A stretch of DNA of 64,000 bases from Micropterus salmoides (lineage: Eukaryota > Chordata > Actinopteri > Centrarchiformes > Centrarchidae), in NCBI RefSeq assembly GCF_014851395.1, contig NW_024041039.1, positions 4,721,191 to 4,785,190 of the forward strand, read 5' to 3'. Position 1 is the first letter of the stretch. The number at the start of each line of letters is the position of its first letter. A model generated the notes under the pieces. That model was given only the letters and a program-made list of their open reading frames with translations, was not told the origin of the DNA and searched no databases. Positions 11,866 to 23,749 of this stretch are shown piece by piece. A program made the translations under genes and the position numbers.

Positions 11866-12367
11866 CTGTCTAAAATCATATCCCCGATACACAACACATC
11901 CAACAATAAACTGGACTGGTGCACCAACACAGATGTCCTGTACAAGAAGGGACAAAGCCGCCTCCATCTGCTGAGGAGACTAAATAAACTGGTTAAGAGG
12001 GCTAGCTCTGTCCTGGACTGTCCTCTGGACTCCTGGACTGTCCTCTGGACACCACAGAGCAGGTGGGTGGGAGGACGATGCACCCCCTGCTTGAGACAGT
12101 GGTGTCTTTAAGCAGCTCCTTCAGCAGCAGACTGCTGCACCCAAAGTGCAAGAGGGAGCGCTTCATTCCAGCTGCAGTCAGACTTTTTAACTCAGAAGCA
12201 ACATAACGTGACCATCATATTGCTCCAATTTTAATTCTTTTATAGTAACTTAATGTCTATTTTATTTGTCTACTGTTTGCTTCTGTTTTTGGTTTGCTTT
12301 TGTACTGGAGTTGATGCAACGAGTGAATTTCCCCCATTGTGGGATTAATAAAGTCCATTCTATTTTA
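11866..12367 (+). mobile_element. LINE 3' end (Rex1/L2-like), internally deleted
   Basis: Plus-frame translation gives KLDWCTNTDVLYKKGQSRLH then LLRRL, the reverse-transcriptase C-terminal end typical of fish Rex1/L2 LINEs. It jumps directly to NKLVKRASSVLDCPLDS, which normally comes some tens of residues later, suggesting an internal deletion. A 20-bp direct duplication (cctggactgtcctctggac) follows. The element ends in 'gggattaataaagt', the usual 3' tail. Inactive fragment. Confidence 0.85.
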
Positions 12368-12584
12368 TTCTCCTATTACTACAACGAAGTGGGCTCAAGC
12401 AATGCTTTTGCTTTGCATGACCGATAATCCAACCAATCAGGAAGCCAAATGTGAGTGTCTGCTTCACTAAAACGCTACCCCGGAGTATTAAAACAAAAAC
12501 CTCTCCGTTTTTGATGTTTGGATTTGCAGTTTCAGCCTGGATGGGATAAAATGAAAACGCAGTAGAGTGGATATAGCCGGAGAG

Positions 12585-12744
12585 TGGGGGGGCAGGGTTG
12601 AGCTTTGAGGGGGAGAGGGGAGCAAACACTGGCTAATTAATGCAACATCAAACTATATTGATCTAAACAGTACCGTCTTTATTTTATATCTCTTTTGAAA
12701 ACATATCAGTAAACCTTAAAGTACCGATATACCGCCCAGCCCCA
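12585..12744 (+). mobile_element. Dispersed MITE fragment, second copy of the 4978-5130 type
   Basis: Contains 'gagcaaacactgg', 'caacatcaaactata' and the terminal 'taccgatataccgcccagcccc', matching 4978-5130 in the same orientation. Confidence 0.6.
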
Positions 12745-13187
12745 GTCAGACCTATATGATGTTAACATTGAGCGAAATATTCAAACTACAGACTTTTATA
12801 GAAGCACCAGACCTTTAAATGGAAATATTCTAGATTTGTTTGTGTGCATTATTTTATACAAATTTATTTGAATTCAGCCTGAAATCTTTGGAAACAGGAT
12901 TTTTGCTAGAATTTGAACAATATTTGGCTGCACAACATGAGTTTGCGCATGTAGGTCAAGGAGGAACTGAGGGTTAAAACAAATGAATTTAATCCTCAGG
13001 AGGCCGTCTTTACATTAATCCTTCAAGTGTTTTAATGTGAGGCACCTAGTTTAGATTAAGAGTGTGTGCGCCTTATTTAATTGGTGGATTGAAAAGTTGT
13101 TTTTGTTTCTAAGGGAAGTGGTCTCTGGTTTGAGGACTTGTTGCTTTAAACTTCAAATGGGAAATGATTATATGTGTAGTGTAAAGG

Positions 13188-13252
13188 CCAGTCGGGGAAT
13201 TAACCGCCGATCTAGCGGGCAACCGGCTCTCCTGAATCAAAGCCGCCCGCTC
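13188..13252 (-). mobile_element. tRNA-like SINE head fragment
   Basis: Read on the minus strand this resembles a degenerate tRNA-type promoter: 'ggctttgattcaggag' as A box region and 'gatcggcggttaattccc' as B box. It is followed by 'gactgg', as in the teleost SINE at 10477. No SINE body follows, so it is a truncated copy. Confidence 0.55.
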
Positions 13253-13950
13253 TACGCTCTTGCTTCCAAAACAAATGGCACTTTAATAGCAGCAAATTAG
13301 ACCAATTAGAAAAATGATCATACACTTAGTATCATATAACATCGCAAGTTTTTCGATATAGCCTGTGTCTCTACTTTAAAATGGAACCACAAAAGCATCT
13401 GAGCTAAAAGCACGGAGCGGACCCGAAACAAGGTAACATCAACATTAGCGTTGAACGTAAAACATGCTTGAGATACAGGTTAGTCGAGGTAAGGCACAAT
13501 TCTTAGTTGTAAATGTATAAACATGCGTTTGTTGTTGATGTTCTTCGACTGGTTACTCTGAGTTTGTGATGCAACGTTGCACAGCTGATCAAGGTGGCGG
13601 GGGCGCCGAGCTAAAGCATTTCTTTTCCGATTCCTCGATGAATCTATGAAATAATCTGTAAAATACTACAGAATACAGAAAAGACATTCCTTATCTTAAT
13701 CCAAAAAAAAAACCTCAGAGGAATTCTGAAGCACGGCAGGTTAACATTATTTTCTGTATTTATTGTCTTGTTCAGGCGATAAACTGTTTTTGGTGAAGTC
13801 GTTTTACTTTATTTCTTTGAAATAGTCTTTCTTGTTAAAGATGCAGAATGTCTACCTGTTGTGCGACTTCACCAAAAAGCCAAATTAATCCACAAGAGTC
13901 TGTTAATAATCTGCTGTCACTTCAGACATTAACAAGTACATGATACAGAA

Positions 13951-14278
13951 TAGGACTGCAGTTAACAATGATTATAGTAATCGAGTATTCTACAGATTAT
14001 TTCACAGATTCATCCAGTAATCGTATAAGAAGTACTTTTGCTTGACGCGCACAATCCCAAAACTTTTTTCTTCGTCCCTCGCTATTTTCTCTCTCTTCCT
14101 CCACTTTGCAAACACCGCCATCAAATCACTTCGTCTTTACTTGATCACAGCGTAAGCGCGATGTGCGACGGTACAACTGTCCGTGTGAAACAGTGCGCTC
14201 TATAGTTAAATGGATTAAAGGAGGCATCGAAGCAAAGAATTTGTAATCGAATTATTCGAATAAATCGTTTCAGCCCTA
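13951..14278 (-). mobile_element. hAT MITE, relative of 5741-6050 in opposite orientation
   Basis: A 328-bp element: left end TAGGACTGCAGTTAAC, right end AATCGTTTCAGCCCTA. Flanking 8-mers ATACAGAA (13943-13950) and AAACAGAA (14279-14286) match at 7 of 8 positions, consistent with an aged hAT target-site duplication. The reverse strand keeps the 'gatggcggtgtttgcaaagtg' block shared with the 5741 copy. Confidence 0.8.
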
Positions 14279-14349
14279 AAACAGAATGATATTGTCACTG
14301 TAAATAAACTAAACTCGTGCTTCATCGTAGTGCAGTCGTCAATTAAAAT

Positions 14350-14790
14350 GGCCTGTAGTATAGCACTAAATTGATATGTCAATTAATTGATTAGTCAATC
14401 TACAAGTAACAGTTTTGATTACTGATGAATTTAACTTTTTTTTTTAGTAAAATTGGCATGAGCTCTGTGGTTCCAGCTTCAATGTAAATATTTATATATT
14501 TTCTTGATAGTAAACTCCATTTATTAGCTTTTTTCCGGAGCTTTTCCAACAAATCTAATGGTCTTTCTCAGGGGATGGAAAATAGACTCAGGGTTGAAAT
14601 AATTTAGCATGTGTTAAAGTAGCATTACATCAACAATATTGATAATCGATTAATTGTCCATTAAAAAGTCTTTTATCTAGCTTTGGTTTCAGCTTCTCAA
14701 ATGTGAGGATTGGTTGCTTTTCTAAAGTGAATAGTTTTAGGTTTTGGACTGTTGATCAGACAAAACAAGACATCTAAAAGAAGCCATCTG
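14350..14790 (-). mobile_element. GCTGCAACTAA-family MITE, degraded minus copy
   Basis: Contains 'agcttctcaaatgtgaggat', 'ttttggactgttgatcagac' and 'aattgattagtcaatctac', all recognisable in reverse orientation from the family. The termini are eroded. Confidence 0.6.
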
Positions 14791-15910
14791 TAATTAACAC
14801 TGTAAATATTATTGTTGGCCTGTGTATCACAATTGTTATCAGTGCCTATCAGTTTTAAATTCAGCACTTGTGTCAGTGGCTCCCCTACTGACCTGCCCTG
14901 TTGCATTCATGGTCATCTGGAAAAGAAACAACCCATATCTGATTACAAAATATTTAATAGTGGAAGCGTATTATCAGTCGTCATGTTGATTCAACCGGTG
15001 TAGACGTGTCACACTGTGCACTGCCGGCGCTCGCTCCCCGGAGCTTCGTTTCTCAGAACTGTGTGTATACGTGAGGCCCCACACAGCCGCCAGCTTCCTG
15101 CTGCCAGATAAAACAGTGACGGTGTGAAAGAAGCTGTGCCAGCTCCGCCGCATGGCCCCCGCGTTAATCAGCACGGTGACACCCGCTAAAGCCCCCCAAT
15201 CAATCAGGATCTGCTGTAAACTGGCTTCAGTGTAAACACTGGGATTTCTTTTTTCTCTGCTCGAACACAAAGCTCAGTGTTGGCAGTGACACAGAGAGCA
15301 GAAGGTCAAAGAGTGCCTGGGGGAGTTATTTGGTAAGTTCAGCTTGTTTCTGTTACATGACATCAGCTTGGATAGACACCCATTCTCTGACAGCAGTTCA
15401 GTAACCCTATCAGCTAAAAGACACATAAGGAAGTGTTTTTAATGCAAATCTTTCACTGACACTGTATTTAATTTGCTTTCTGACAACAGCTCCTTGTGCT
15501 AAAGCAGGATCACTTTTCATGGCTCTGTTTAGCCGACTCAAGGCTCGGTTTAAGCTACACTAATCAATATTTTTTATATAAACAATGGGTTAATTGTTAA
15601 AGTGTGAAAAGGCTTTCACAGTGACAAACCTACTGATAATTACCCAAACGCAGTTTCCTTTAGCTGTACTGAGCTTTTTAGCCTCTTTTGGTTTTACTAC
15701 CTATGTACAGTATACTGTTCAGTCTACATGTAGATGATGTATTCAGCACATATATCGGCCTCTACTAACTTAGATATATCACTGTAATAATAATATAAAA
15801 TGCTGGTCAATAAGCAACAAGATGGTGACATCATTCAACTGCATTATTCTCTACACTATATAACAATATATATTTAATGCTAGCCAGTAATGGTTTTAGA
15901 ATAGATCTAC

Positions 15911-16350
15911 TAGGGCTGAATGATTTTGGGGAAAAAATTTTATTTATTTATTTTCACCCTGTGCAGACTCCCGATCGCACATCAACAATGAACACAATTA
16001 AAACAGACAAAAAAAAGAAACAATTTAACTTAGTAGCCTACTTAGAAATAGTAGAAGCACAAAAATCAAGGACAACTGAACAAATAAGCAAAATCAGACA
16101 GGCAAAACGCTCTTATTCTGAAATGCTCCATGTGGATGTGTGATGTTAGCCTGCAGAGAGCGGAGTGGGCGTTTGTTACTGTAAAATGTACACACCCTGT
16201 ACCCGCTCTGCTTGTAACTGCACGACGGGTCAGATGCGCTGTTTAATTAACCTACATTTTAAATCGCTTTCTTTACGATTAGCTAATTGCGTTCTTTCAG
16301 TTCTTTCAGATCGCAATTTCGATTTGAAAATGATTAATCGTTCAGCCGTA
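15911..16350. mobile_element. hAT-type non-autonomous element
   Basis: Begins TAGGGCTGAATGATTTTGGG and ends AATCGTTCAGCCGTA, giving imperfect inverted ends. Flanking 8-mers are AGATCTAC (15903-15910) and AGATCTAT (16351-16358), 7 of 8 identical. The interior ORF (88 aa, 15877-16143) is not recognisable as transposase. Confidence 0.8.
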
Positions 16351-18552
16351 AGATCTATTGTCATTTTGTCTGGGATAGAAAAGACGATAGTGACTGAGGA
16401 CATTTAGGGCTTGAAACTAACTTTTTCACCACCATCCCAAAACTCACAAGGGGAGCGCTGACATCGATCCACAGCTGCAACACTGACAAGGCTGCCTGCT
16501 GATGTGTCCGCAGACATTTTGTGTTTATCCGTCTCATGAGTGCAGATATCGGCCAGTACAAATAATCTCAAAATGCCAGATATCGGCATATCACAAAAAA
16601 AGGCAACCAACTGTAACTACCTGCATAGCTAGATACCACTGGGGATAAAATGTTTTTTGAAATTTGGGTGAACTGATCCTTTAAGGCTCAAATACCCTCA
16701 GGAAGAAGTTCTGATTGGATTATTTTCCAAGGGGAGGAACCTGAAATTCGCAAAATAAGAAATTGAAAAAGCTGACAGCTATTTCCACTGGTTAGGTGTG
16801 CACAGGTGTGAAAATGTAGCCATGCTGCTGTCCCAAGTGAACAAAGCAAACCACACTGCCAACCAAAATGTTTGCAAGTTCATTTATAGACAGGTAAAAA
16901 CAGTTGTACTATGCAGCACCACCTTTAAAACCATTAAGCTGATTCAGCTCCTCTCTGACGTCTGTTCAGGTTCATCAGGTTCCTTTAAATAGCATTTCAG
17001 TATCACGTTGTTAATTTGAGCCCTATGACAACCAGAGACAAAATCCAAGCACGTGTTGATTCTGATTAATAAAACAAAGAGTCCATTCTGCACAGAGAGT
17101 CTAGAAAATTCCAGTTCTAATTAAAAATAAGTGGAAATAAAAGGATATTTAGGGAACTCAGACTGTACTGTATGCATGTGTTGAGTGTTTTTGTGCCTCA
17201 GATTATGGCGGTTCAAACTCCAGGCAGCAGCGTGCGTACGTGAGAGGAGCTTCATCGTCTGAGTTAACCAGTAACCAGACCTCTGCTTCTCTTCTGATCT
17301 GCTGCCAAAGAAAAGGAAAGAACGACTCCTTGGCAGCGTGCGTACGTGTTGTAATCTGAGGAATAATGCCTGAGGTTTACTGTACAGCTGACTGAAGCTG
17401 CTGATGGCTGATAATCAGCACATATCAATTTTTCCGATCATTTTCACGCCCGTGAGATCACCAGTAATTGATATTCCCTGCAGACTTGACAAAGGCGTCT
17501 GAAGCAGCATTTAGAGCATCGTGGGACGTGATTTCTTGTCCAGCATGGTTCAGTCAAGTTCATGACGGAGACCAAAATAACATGAACACCTGACAATCTG
17601 CTGCCATGCCACATCATAAAAATACCTCACAAAGTCCTACATTAGTGAAGCTTATAAAGTGACAGACTGTCACAGAGGATTAGGACCACCTGGGTGAAAC
17701 TAATTCAGGTTTATGCAACTGCTCTAAAAAAAAAAATAAAAAGCACCCTCGTACAGGTTACAGTTGGAACAGGTTGAGTCTGTTTCAGAGAAGTGTTCAA
17801 CTTTACAGGCATTAGGTATGAAAAAGTATAGAAATGTAATTATATACGCACACAGACATCTATATACCCAAATATGTTGATTGTGAAATGTCCCAAAACA
17901 ACATAAGACATATGATGATTGTTGGAAAGTACTGGTCCACTTTGTGTTTTAGTGGGGACATAAAGGCTCAGAGGAAAAAACTTTTAAGCGTTCTTCAGCA
18001 CATAAGATGTTAGGAAATATAACAGGGGAGACAGAGGTATGAGGTCAAAGTATACTATAAGGCATAAGCGTAGGCTACTACAGAGTCGACAATCTGAAAA
18101 TAAATTGTTGTGCGTTTTATGCACAACAATGTATTCGACCGCACCAGTTAACAGTCATCCATCACATCCACACCTGCAACATGTTAAACAAACAACGCCA
18201 AAAGCACATAGACTGTAAAGAAAGCACCAGTGCGTGGAGGTCAGCCCAGCGATAACAACAGGCCTGTCCAATTTTACTGCCCTGAAATATGACAAACTAG
18301 AACTTAAACTTAAGGAATAACATTAACAATGTGAGCTAAAGATAATAAATCGACCTCATGTTTAGATGTTAAGTTAAAGTTTCGACGCTGCAAGCAAGCA
18401 ACTATGTCAAGAATTTGTTTGTTTGCACGCATTTTTGGGTCATTTTAGTTTTATTTTAGTTTAAATTACTTTTATGGACAATGGGCATTTGTTTCTTCTA
18501 TATTTACACTGGTTTGCATGTGTTCTTATTTTGCAAATTTTTCATTTCTTAG
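16351..18552. other. Intergenic, little recognised
   Basis: A stretch at 16405-16450 resembles, in reverse, 5340-5385 (both give a 'PLVSFG.VVKK' reading), so it is a dispersed repeat. 'ggcagc' followed by 'gtgcgtacgtg' recurs at 17221-17241 and 17331-17348. No gene seen. Confidence 0.5.
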
Positions 18553-18711
18553 TAGGGCTGGATGATTTCACCTAAAATCAAAATCACGATTAATTGAACA
18601 TTTCACCTTGATTACGATTACTGAACGATTATTTATTTTTTGTTGTTTTTTGTAGTTTTTTATGCCCTCATATTTCACTGACTAGGTTTGTACTGTAAAT
18701 ATGCTCAACTG

Positions 18712-19916
18712 TTAAAGGGGCATTATGGAGTTTCCAGCGGCCATTAGCGGTGCGGTTTTAAGATTGCAACCAGGCGTGTGCTCGTACGCGTGCTGGCTTG
18801 AGCTCATGAGCGAGCATAATCCGAAACACAACCGCTTTCACACAGAAATCCTGCAATAAACGCAGAAACACCAGCATGTAGGGTGTTGCTTTTCACACAG
18901 ACATGTTCATCAAAGTCTCAGAGGTAGATCAACACCGGCTCCATAATGTAACGTTACTTCATTCAGAGCGGCGAGCCGGAAAAAAGGTAAAGTGACAGCG
19001 GCTAAAGACAGACAGGGAGACAGCTTCACACAATATACTGGAAACTCAGGTAAACTCCCACTGCAACGTTACAGTAATAGGTTTGGACTGAATATTATAA
19101 CGAGATTGTGTCACACTTTTTAATAATAAGACCGCAGTAAGTAACTTTACTGTAGTGTCAGTGGATGGCTCTTCCTCTGTGTTGTATATTATGTGGGTCA
19201 CGTTAGTTACAGCGACTGAGAGGTGGAGAAGCTGTGTACCTGAGTATCGGTAAAAGGCAATAAATCTAAAGTGAACGTCACAAAGAAAACAGCGGCAGGT
19301 CCGAGCTAATGTAGCGTTAGCTGGCTGCTCTTGGCTGCATTACTATATGATAGTAAACAAATCGCTCCACATTTGCTTTTTACCGTTACATCATTTCTTG
19401 CAGGCTTTGACACTTCGACATAATATCTGTGGTACACAAGATAGTATTATGGGTTGCATTAGTTGGTTAATTAATGTGGAAAGCGATATAACTTTGCACC
19501 GATAACATTAGCAACTGCTCTGTATTAGCCGGCGAGCTAACGTGACTTCCTCTGTTTCTCCAACTTTACCAATGCTCACTCTGTTCTTATTCGACATCGT
19601 CTGAACCTGTTTGGTCTGATGGGCTTCAGTTTTGTTTTGTATCCTTACATGGAGCCCGTGTTTTGCTGTGAGCCGGTTGTTTTATGGTGTTAGTGGACCG
19701 CATGTCGTTAGCTGCCGTGTTGTCGCTGTAGTCTGAGAGAGGCTCGGGAGCGCGCACAGGGCTGAATCCGACCCGGAGACCTCACATTAAAAGCAGAATA
19801 GTGGCTGATGCAAGCAACGGAGAAAACAGGCGTGTGCTTCATTTTTGAGCCCATTGACAATAAGGCAATGAAAATTTGATTTATTAAAGTCAAAAACTTA
19901 CATATAGCCCCTTTAA
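18712..19916. mobile_element. TTAA-target DNA transposon (piggyBac-like ends), non-coding
   Basis: TTAA lies at 18712-18715 and 19913-19916. Just inside, the left end reads AGGGGCATTATG and the right end in reverse reads AGGGGCTATATG, so the ends are imperfect inverted repeats next to a TTAA duplication. The 1.2-kb interior is comparatively CpG-rich and has no transposase ORF. Assignment to piggyBac rests on the TTAA target alone. Confidence 0.6.
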
Positions 19917-20358
19917 AGCTGGGTCTATTTATTCACAGATTTTACAAATCCATTATCTTAATGTTAATTAATAAGGTAATGTTGATGATGTGCACATTAA
20001 AGAGATGGTTCCTCTATATTCGGCGCATCGTCGCTGCTGAATTATGACCACTACTACTAGACTTTCACTCTATTATTGAATATCAATGCAGAATACTGTG
20101 CGAGCACGGTAAAACACACTTTGCGAGCTTCCTCTCCTCATTCATCCAAGGAAATACTTGACAGGTGCTGTTAGAAGAGCAGCAGAGTTAACTTAGGTCT
20201 TTTAACTGCATTGCAATGTGTTTGTAGCGCGTGAGTGGACGAGCGAATGAGAGAGAGTGAGCGGCAGAAAGTGACGCTGAAAGCGAGAGAGTAATAAGTT
20301 CGGCAGTAAATGTACAGTGTAGGTCACAGTGTGTCTGGTATAAAACGTTTGACTGTTG

Positions 20359-20832
20359 TAGGTCTGGGCAATAAAACAAATTGTATAATTATCGCGATAT
20401 AATTTCCTCAATAACAATATAACAAATGTTCAATATATCTTCAATAAATATTTGATTTAATTTATTAGAATCACGAACGAATTAGCACTTAATTTTTATA
20501 TTAATATGTTTATTTTGTTGAGGAAAAGTGATGCAAATAGATTTACTAATCACATTTTTTGAAAAAAGATTTTATCATAATTGTTTTGAATATTCTAGCT
20601 CAGATATGTAAAGTGATCCACTGTTTGGCATCAAGTGTTTGTCACGTTCTGACCATTAAGAAAAGTTTCACCACACAATTAACCAACTGGCCCTTCATTT
20701 TTCATTCAGGGGCAAAAATCAGCCTTTAAACTTGAAAGAAATAATTTGACATTTATCGTGATAATTATCGATATCGAATGATATGAAATGTTTTTATCGT
20801 GATAACATTTTTGGCCATATCGCCCAGCCCCA
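20359..20832 (-). mobile_element. hAT MITE with TAGGGCTGGGCGATA ends, nested
   Basis: Starts TAGGTCTGGGCAATA and ends GGCCATATCGCCCAGCCCCA. Flanking 8-mers are GACTGTTG (20351-20358) and GTCTGTTG (20833-20840), 7 of 8 identical. Its reverse complement shares an interior with 23953-24330 and 53100-53360 ('ggtcagaac', 'caaacacttgatgccaaac'). Confidence 0.85.
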
Positions 20833-21212
20833 GTCTGTTGTTTCCTTTTAACTGCTGGAAGTGAAGGCGGTTAGCGCTGGCTAACATCTCCCTGTGCTTC
20901 AGACTCCGGTCTGAAGGCTGAGCAGGACTGGACGGGGCGGAGTCACGTGACTACACACGCAGTGTTTCAAGGAGAAAGTACATGAACATACACATTATTT
21001 CCAGGATTAAATAACCAAAATAACCGACACGGGGAAAGTACATCGGTTAGAGGCTCTGAATTGCAGTTTCGATTACTTTTCAATTAATTGTCCAGCCCCA
21101 TTTCTTACGTAATATTTCTTTTTATTCCAGATGACTTTTACCAAATTACGCTTTCAAAAAGTGGTGGGGACATGTCTCCAAAGTCCTAAGTGTTAATGAC
21201 CCATATGCGTAA

Positions 21213-21760
21213 AGTGCAATTTATACTTCTGTGTTGAATCGACGGCATACCCTCTGTGTAGCCCTGTAGCCTACGCTGTCACCTACGCCATCACTTCGAC
21301 GCAAAAGTATAAATTACACTGTAATAGGGGTCGCCTGACGTGCACGTCCTCAAAAATTTAACTACACGTCGAGTCGACCGTAAGCACTGTGATTGGTCGC
21401 CTGGATAGCCTCGCAATGCCTCCGAATCAACCGGAAGAGCCCCGTGCTTTGTAGTAACTTCTACTAGCGGCCAAAACAGCAGCTGTAACACGGTGGATCA
21501 ATATATTTGAACGTCACAACCTGAGCGAAAAGATTTGTTTCACAATCAGAATGTGATCTGTTCGGTCAATATCATTTGAAAAGGCTACTACACCAGCCGC
21601 ACGTACACAATTTTACCCCCATTCACGTTAGCGTGGGGTTAAACTGGAAGTTAGCCTGCTCGTCCGACAAAAGTCAACACAGTGGACGTGCTTTGAAGTC
21701 AATTTTCCTAGCGACCAAACCAGCGGCTGTAACACGGTGGAATAAATCAAGCTTTAGTCA
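21213..21760. mobile_element. TIR MITE of the 'TTTATACTTCTG' family, rearranged copy
   Basis: The left edge 'gtgcaatttatacttctgtg' is repeated inverted at 21297-21321 ('gcaaaagtataaattacac'). Beyond that inverted pair the body continues with 'gcctcgcaatgcctc', 'gcagctgtaacacggtggat' and 'catttgaaaaggctac', all shared with 55309-55733. 'agcggctgtaacacggtgga' recurs at 21722-21741, so part of the body is duplicated. Confidence 0.7.
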
Positions 21761-23749
21761 CATCACGTAAATCACATGACATTTAACACACAGTTAACAA
21801 CGGTTTTAGTTTTATTAGGGTTAGGGCTATAAAATGACTTAGGTTTAGGAAAAGGTCATGATTTGGGTTCAAATAAGCACAGAATTTAACTTTTTGGCTC
21901 ACCTACCAATGGGACTGGTAGATGAAAAAATCCACCGGCCAAACATATTTTTTTAGCAAACGAGACATAGCAAACGAGATTTACGGGGAAACATTTGAAC
22001 GGGAGGATACTGGGAGAGAACGGTCAAATACGGGAGAAGCCCGGGGGAAACGGGAGGGTTGACAGGTATGCAATGTTACGGTGGTAGCTAGCTAGCTAAA
22101 TGCTAAAAACACTTCAGGTACTCCAAGCCCGATCTGACGGCTCCCGACTCCAATCCCCTAACGCCCACCCCCTTACATATCTACGCCAATCAAACACAAG
22201 AAACCTGAAATGAACATAAACAACAACCAATAAATGCCTCTAACCCGTGTGTTACACGGTTTTAGATCCCTGGGTACAGCGGGGACCAATTTAAGTGCGA
22301 CACACAACAAAAAAACAACGCTGATCCGCTGTTAGCTAACGTCAAAAAACTATTATATGGTGATACCGTACCGAATACATTCACCCGCCAATCGCGCCGG
22401 GTAGCCTTCCGACATTTACCCGCCAAACAGAAAATCTTCCCGCATTTGGCGCTTGATAATTTCCAGCCCTGGTCACCTGACTTCCTCTTATGCTACCACC
22501 ATAACCATACCATAATAAAATGTAAATTATGGGTCGTAATAAGATGCTACGACCCATACGGCCGTTTTTCTGGTGAGTACGGGCTGATTATATACCATTC
22601 ATTTATAGATTTGTGAGCAATTTATTCTGATTTAATAATATATACAGACGGGGGACAAACGAAAGGAAAAACCTGAATAAAAGATGAAAAACATCAAATG
22701 CAGATGTGTCTGTGGTCCAACACTCACTGAATGGTTTAGTGAATTTGAAAATGACTCCGTGTAGTGATGTCTGTGACTGTCTCGGATGACCTGTTGTTAT
22801 GTCGGTGTTCGTGTATCTTTCTATCTCCTGTACTGAGGTCGTTCTTGATCTCAGTTAGAAGACTTGATTAAATAAATAAAATGTTGTGTATATAAATGAG
22901 GGGATTTCTTGTGGAGGGATGTTGTTCATCCCTCCAACAGAGTTCCACGGACTTGGCGAGGAGCCCTGAAATGGTTCACCCATTTGTGCATATTTAATAT
23001 TTAAGGTCACTTTTGGTAGCATGTTACCAAGTCTATTAAGTCAAGTCATGGTCTTGGTACAGTTAAGTTTTTAAAAGGTATTATATGTAATGAAAACAAT
23101 ATCATGTACGTCCATTGTGTTTATATATCTGCCAATGTGAACAAAATGGTCAGAAATTAACACTGATCAGCTGCACTTCAGTACTTCAGTATTTTTGTAC
23201 AGTGTTTACTACTTGTATAACTTTATTATGATGATTTAAACAGCATGTTTCACAGTTAAATAGTTCTATAAAAAATATAAACAACTTTTTTGATTGTTTC
23301 CTAAAATATTTTTGTATAGTGTCCTTTACTGTTTCGTATTCTGTCTGTGCTTATCGGCTGTGGAAGATTTGTGTGCTCATCCTGATGTAATATCTTTATT
23401 TTTTAATTTATTTATAGTTTTACAACACTATGCTACTCAAAAAAAAGCTAAAATTATTTACTACATTATTTACAAAATTTATTGGGTTTTTGTTTTGTTT
23501 GACTGACATAATGACATATGTATTAGATGTGATTAACAATTTTGTGCACAGATATACAAGCAGATAAATATGTTTATCTTGTTTTAAATGTATGTTGTTT
23601 TTTCTTATTATTTGATTTATATTGTCCCTGCGGTATTTTATAATTGTATGACTGCTGTGTATTTTGTGCTTGTTTGCATTCTTTGAATAGTTATTGAAAG
23701 TGTTCATACTACCCTATCACCTGAGGCTGTTTTAAACCTGAAAGAAAAG
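21761..23749. other. Intergenic, old repeat debris
   Basis: Contains a stretch 21980-22070 with repeated 'gggag' phrases of a kind seen in fish repeats, a 'gctagctagcta' at 22088-22099 and AT-rich sequence. I see no gene. Confidence 0.45.

Larger units (their letters stand above)
18553..21100. mobile_element. Composite hAT element, 2.5 kb, with two younger elements nested inside
   Basis: The left end TAGGGCTGGATGATTTC and the right end ...CAATTAATTGTCCAGCCCCA are inverted relatives. Flanking 8-mers are TTTCTTAG (18545-18552) and TTTCTTAC (21101-21108), 7 of 8 identical. Inside are a TTAA-flanked element (18712-19916) and a second hAT MITE (20359-20832). Removing both leaves a host element of under 0.9 kb without a transposase ORF. 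Confidence 0.75.
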
